A stretch of DNA of 52,821 bases, from assembly GCA_945876185.1 (NCBI GenBank), contig CAMCMZ010000017.1, positions 1-52,821 of the forward strand, in the 5' to 3' direction. Within the stretch, counting starts at the first letter, position 1; every line of letters begins with the position of its first letter. The translations under genes were made by a program, and so were the position numbers. This document shows, piece by piece, positions 49,595-52,821 of this stretch. This stretch comes from Candidatus Kuenenia stuttgartensis. GTDB taxonomy: Bacteria; Planctomycetota; UBA11346. The notes under the pieces were generated by a model, which did not search any database, was not told where the DNA came from, and was given only the letters and a program-made list of their open reading frames with translations.

Positions 49595-51904
49595 ATGAGG
49601 CATCGGCCCAGCCTGCTGATCGTCGTGGCCTTGCTCAGCCAGATCATGGTCAGTGGCGAACCGACGCCGCGCCGGCCGGAATCAGTCCGGCCCGCGTTCG
49701 CGGCCGGCGACGTGGTCGAGTTGCAAAGTCCGCTTACCACCGTGATCCCGTTGCGCCTGCCGGCGCGTACGGCCGACGGCCTGCCCACCGAGGTGGCTGA
49801 TGCCGGGCGCATCGGCGAGGTCACCTTGGTCGCCGATCTTGACGTGCCGGCTGACGCCCCGACCGATCTCGGCGTCGGGGCGTTCGTGATTGATCAGCAC
49901 GGCACCTGGTTCCAGGCCCTGCATCCGGATCCGCTCCGGCCCGGCCGCAACCGCCTGGCTTTCACCCTGGGACGCGGTGAGACCCTGATGAACGAACCCG
50001 GCCGCTGCGCCTGGGGCGCGCGCGAGGCCGGACTTAGCCGCGGCACCGGGGTGTTCCTGTGGTCGGCATCCACCAGCCGTTGTCGCATCCGCATCCTGGA
50101 ATTCGCCACGAAGCCGCTCGATCGGCCGGACGCATCCTCGGGTGGAACGCTAGCCGAACTCGTCCTGTCGGGTCGTGATCCCGCAACTGGGTCTTGCACC
50201 ATCGCCACCGGCGAACGCTGGGAGGCCTCGGTCCGCCCGGACCCTTTTCCGGTGAATCCCTACGATCCCGACGAATTCAGTCTTGACGCCGAGGTCACCC
50301 GGCCGGATGGCACGGTGGTGCGTCTGCCCGGCTTCCACGCCCTGCCCATGGCCAACCGCGATCGCGGCGATTCCGAGCAGGTCGAACCGACCGGCGCAGG
50401 CGCATTCCGGGTGCGCTTCCGGCCGGCTCAGCCCGGCACCCATCGGGTGCAGTTGATCACCCGCTGGGGTGGCGGCAAACCGACCAAACTGCCCCTTCCG
50501 GATCTGGTCGTGACCGGCAAGCCCTGGAACGGCTGGGTGCGGGTCGACCGCGAGGATCCGCGGTTCCTCAGCGTCGACGGCAAGTTCCACTGGCCGATTG
50601 GACTCAACCTGCGTTCGGTCAACGACCCGCGCGGATGCGAAAGGATGGGATCGAAACTGACCCCGGATCGCGGCAGCTTGGCATATGCCGCGTATTTCGC
50701 CCGCCTGGCCGCCGGGGGCGGTGATGTGGTCGAGATCTGGATGTCATCCTGGAACCTGGCTTTGGAATGGCGCGCCGATTGGCCCGGCTACCAGGGTCGC
50801 GGCCGCATCAACGAGGCCAACGCCTGGCGCCTGGATCGCATCCTGGATGATGCCTGGCGCCACGGCGTGCGGATCAACCTGGTGCTCGACAACCACGGCA
50901 AGGGCTCAACCGGCACCGATCGCGAATGGCAGCACAATCCCTGGAATCGCGCTTTGGGTGGGCCGATCAACCAGGCTGCGGGACTGTTCAGCGATCCGGT
51001 CGCCCTGGCCGGCCAGGATCGCATCTGCCGCTACGTCACCGGTCGCTATGCCGACCATCCGGCGGTGCTTGCCTGGAAAATGTGGAGCGAAGTGAAGCTG
51101 ACCGATGGCGGCAAGGGAGGCCTGTCGGCCGACTGGCATGCCCAGGCGGCGAAGCGTTGGGCCGAACTCGATGCCTATGGGCATCCTGTCACCACCCATT
51201 GGCAGGGTGACTACAAGGTCGTCGAACCCGAGACCGCGCAATTGCCTGGGCTGACGATGCTCTGCATCGATGCCTACATCAGACGTCCGAAGAACGGCTC
51301 GGGCATCCTGATCACCGACCTGATCGCCAACAGCATCCATGACCCCGCGCGTGGCCTGGCCCAGTACGGGAAACCGGTGCTGGCCACCGAATTCGGCGGC
51401 AGCGCCTCGGGCTGCCCCGAACCGCAGATGATCGCTGCCCTGGCCTGCGCCCCCTGGGCCGCCCTGGTCAGCGGCCATGCCGGCACGCCCCTGTTATGGT
51501 GGTTCGAGTGGGTCGACCAGGGTGCTCGCTGGGCACCGTTCGCCGCCATCCGCGCCTTCCAGACCGGCGAGGACCTGCGCCATGCCAAGGGCCGTTCGGT
51601 GCCGGTCGAGGCGACCGTGAACGGGGCCATCCTGTGGTCGCGTGCCTGGGTGCGTCCAGGTCGGATCCTCGGCTATTGCAGCGACAGCGAGTGGACGATG
51701 GACGGCCTGATCATGGACGAACGCAGTGACGCGCGCATCATCCTCGGCGAACAGGTCAAGCCAGGCGCGATGGACCTCGAATGGTGGGACGCAGATCGCG
51801 GCGTCATCCTGAACCGCGAAACCATCACCCACGCGGGTGGCCCGCTCAGGCTTTCACCTCCGGCCTTCCGCCGGCACCTCGGGTTCAAGGTGGTGCGGAA
51901 ATAG
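49595..51904 (+). CDS. Secreted glycoside hydrolase (DUF5060 + GH5-like barrel)
   Basis: A 769-residue protein with a signal peptide (RPSLLIVVALLSQIMVSGE). The first ~320 residues are beta-rich and include a DUF5060-type region (SLDAEVTRPDGTVVRLPGF, GAFRVRFRPAQPGTHRVQL). The link DPRFLSVDGKFHWPIGLN leads into a TIM barrel. Likely catalytic residues are Glu499 in WKMWSEV (acid/base; usually WNE) and Glu599 in LATEFGG (nucleophile). It would act on a polysaccharide outside the cell; substrate unknown. ATG 49595 is chosen for the signal peptide; ATG 49559 and 49538 are alternatives. Confidence 0.82.
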   Translation: MRHRPSLLIVVALLSQIMVSGEPTPRRPESVRPAFAAGDVVELQSPLTTVIPLRLPARTADGLPTEVADAGRIGEVTLVADLDVPADAPTDLGVGAFVIDQHGTWFQALHPDPLRPGRNRLAFTLGRGETLMNEPGRCAWGAREAGLSRGTGVFLWSASTSRCRIRILEFATKPLDRPDASSGGTLAELVLSGRDPATGSCTIATGERWEASVRPDPFPVNPYDPDEFSLDAEVTRPDGTVVRLPGFHALPMANRDRGDSEQVEPTGAGAFRVRFRPAQPGTHRVQLITRWGGGKPTKLPLPDLVVTGKPWNGWVRVDREDPRFLSVDGKFHWPIGLNLRSVNDPRGCERMGSKLTPDRGSLAYAAYFARLAAGGGDVVEIWMSSWNLALEWRADWPGYQGRGRINEANAWRLDRILDDAWRHGVRINLVLDNHGKGSTGTDREWQHNPWNRALGGPINQAAGLFSDPVALAGQDRICRYVTGRYADHPAVLAWKMWSEVKLTDGGKGGLSADWHAQAAKRWAELDAYGHPVTTHWQGDYKVVEPETAQLPGLTMLCIDAYIRRPKNGSGILITDLIANSIHDPARGLAQYGKPVLATEFGGSASGCPEPQMIAALACAPWAALVSGHAGTPLLWWFEWVDQGARWAPFAAIRAFQTGEDLRHAKGRSVPVEATVNGAILWSRAWVRPGRILGYCSDSEWTMDGLIMDERSDARIILGEQVKPGAMDLEWWDADRGVILNRETITHAGGPLRLSPPAFRRHLGFKVVRK

Positions 51905-52003
51905 CGGTCCCCGGCCAGGTGAACCCACGCATCCGGTCGATTCGTGGGCTTGACCCTGCTTTGGCGCTGAGACCATAGGCATTCGTCCCAAACAGGGGGA
52001 TTC

Positions 52004-52693
52004 ATGTTTTCAGCAGGAGCCGTCATGCCGCTTCATCCACCCGGGGTCATTCGTGGCCGTCGCATGGCCGTGCTCATGCCGGTACTCGTGCCTGTACTCG
52101 TACCTCTACTCGTGATAGTGGCGGGTCTCGCTGGATGCAGCGTGCAACCTCTCTCGCCCCCGGTCACGCCGGTGGATCCGGTGACCCCGACTCCTACTCC
52201 GTCGGCATCTTCGAAATGGACCGTGCTCGTTTATGGGCATGGCGATCACAATTTGACCAATGTCCTTGCCGCGGACATCATTCGCATGAGCAAGGCGACT
52301 CTGAATGCTGACATGAAGGTCCTGGTCTACGCCGACTTCAACGAGTCGGTCAAGTCGAGTGGGACCATGGCCAGCAACGTGAACAAGGATCAGTTGTTCC
52401 CAAAGGGCGCTTTCTGGTATCGGATCAATGGATCCAATCGATATCCCACCTTGATGGCAACCGAGACGGAACAGGACTTCGATCAACCGAATGTCCTTCG
52501 GACGGCGGTACGCAAAGCCTTCCATGAGAATCCTGCTGACCATTACGCCATCGTCCTTTGGGACCATGGCGGTTCCTGGCGCTATGGGTTTGGCGGCGAT
52601 ACCCAAGGTGTGACCAGGACAGGTCCAGGAATGAAACCAGAAGCCTTCGCCACGGCTATGCGGGAAGGGATGGCGGCAATGGCATTGATTTAA
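52004..52693 (+). pseudogene. Clostripain-like (C11) lipoprotein, apparently broken by a frameshift
   Basis: The product has a lipobox (VAGLAGC) after a Val/Leu/Pro-rich signal sequence, a Pro/Thr linker, then the C11 pattern: WTVLVYGHGDHNLT, and the His motif AIVLWDHGGSWRYGFGGD. The family continues with a VDLIGFDACLM motif carrying the catalytic Cys. Here the frame stops at 52693 after MREGMAAM; the +2-shifted frame reads GIDLIS directly after, which fits the family, but the expected Cys motif does not follow. It is either a frameshifted relic, a sequencing error, or a shortened relative. ATG 52004 has AGGGGGA upstream; ATG 52064 is another possible start. Confidence 0.6.
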
Positions 52694-52821
52694 TTTCTAA
52701 TAATTTTACAGGGTTCTTGCATACGGATGCAGCGGCTTTCGCCGGTAGCATCGTCCCAGTCTTTGCTTCAGCATCCATCGGATGACGGAGATGATCGCGG
52801 CATTCGCTCGTCGGATAAGCT
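52694..52821. other. Window end: remnant of the C11 gene, no further gene seen
   Basis: The 128 bases after the stop include a frame (to 52785) that reads on from the likely frameshift, then stops. It is locally AT-rich around 52690-52710. Nothing else is recognised before the window ends. Confidence 0.4.

Noticed and set aside
1..52821. tRNA, rRNA or riboswitch genes
   Set aside because: No cloverleaf, rRNA-like stretch or recognisable riboswitch was seen by eye; the region before glmS is occupied by mrp with a 10-bp gap, leaving no room for a glmS ribozyme.

Overview
The window is a GC-rich (by eye about 65%) bacterial chromosome segment, densely coding on both strands, with no rRNA, tRNA, CRISPR array or transposase that I can see. 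The mix of gene families suggests the Planctomycetota/Verrucomicrobiota (PVC) area: secreted PQQ-type beta-propellers with a DWPQYRGP start, a YdjY-domain exported protein, Ig-like repeat surface protein, DUF5060-type glycoside hydrolase, MamK-type actin and very long coiled-coil proteins. The organism appears flagellated (FliA, FliK, FlhB-like), piliated (PilT, PilB) and walled (a class B PBP2). The lineage is an inference, not a direct observation.

Left part (1-7115): the end of a giant Ig-repeat surface protein; a PilZ-like/coiled-coil protein followed by a MamK-family actin; a cluster of GC-rich hairpin repeats; a tandem-GNAT acetyltransferase. 7128-12796: housekeeping genes mostly on the minus strand (inorganic pyrophosphatase, GlmS, Mrp/ApbC), a GT2 glycosyltransferase, and a VapBC-type toxin-antitoxin pair. 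12883-20699: a U32 peptidase-family protein on the minus strand, then a tightly packed plus-strand flagellar module (small membrane protein, FliA, very long FliK, FlhB C-terminal-like protein), and HU on the minus strand.

Middle part (21007-34733): a 1212-residue coiled-coil protein, a lower-GC exported 906-residue protein, two PQQ propeller proteins, citramalate synthase and a GT9 glycosyltransferase. The GT9 gene is flanked by five copies of a hairpin repeat, four of them arranged as two inverted pairs like REPINs. A YdjY-domain protein follows.

34856-39034 is a type IV pilus motor operon: PilT, a stand-alone MshEN (GspE N-terminal) protein, a sharply AT-rich orphan gene, and PilB. 39164-45596 is an acetate-uptake neighbourhood: DUF485 protein, ActP-type symporter with a large extra loop, a calcineurin-like phosphoesterase translationally coupled to a Cache-PAS-CBS-DUF294 sensor, and a SatP-type acetate channel. 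The right end holds a NUDIX gene interrupted in frame by two copies of an inverted-repeat element, a PBP2 with a greatly enlarged N-terminal half, a secreted glycoside hydrolase, and a lipoprotein resembling clostripain-type peptidases that stops before the expected catalytic cysteine.

The observations most worth following are the PilZ/coiled-coil + MamK-type actin pair, the AT-rich gene inside the pilus operon, the REPIN-like repeats with covarying stems, and the in-frame repeat insertions in the NUDIX and GlmS genes.
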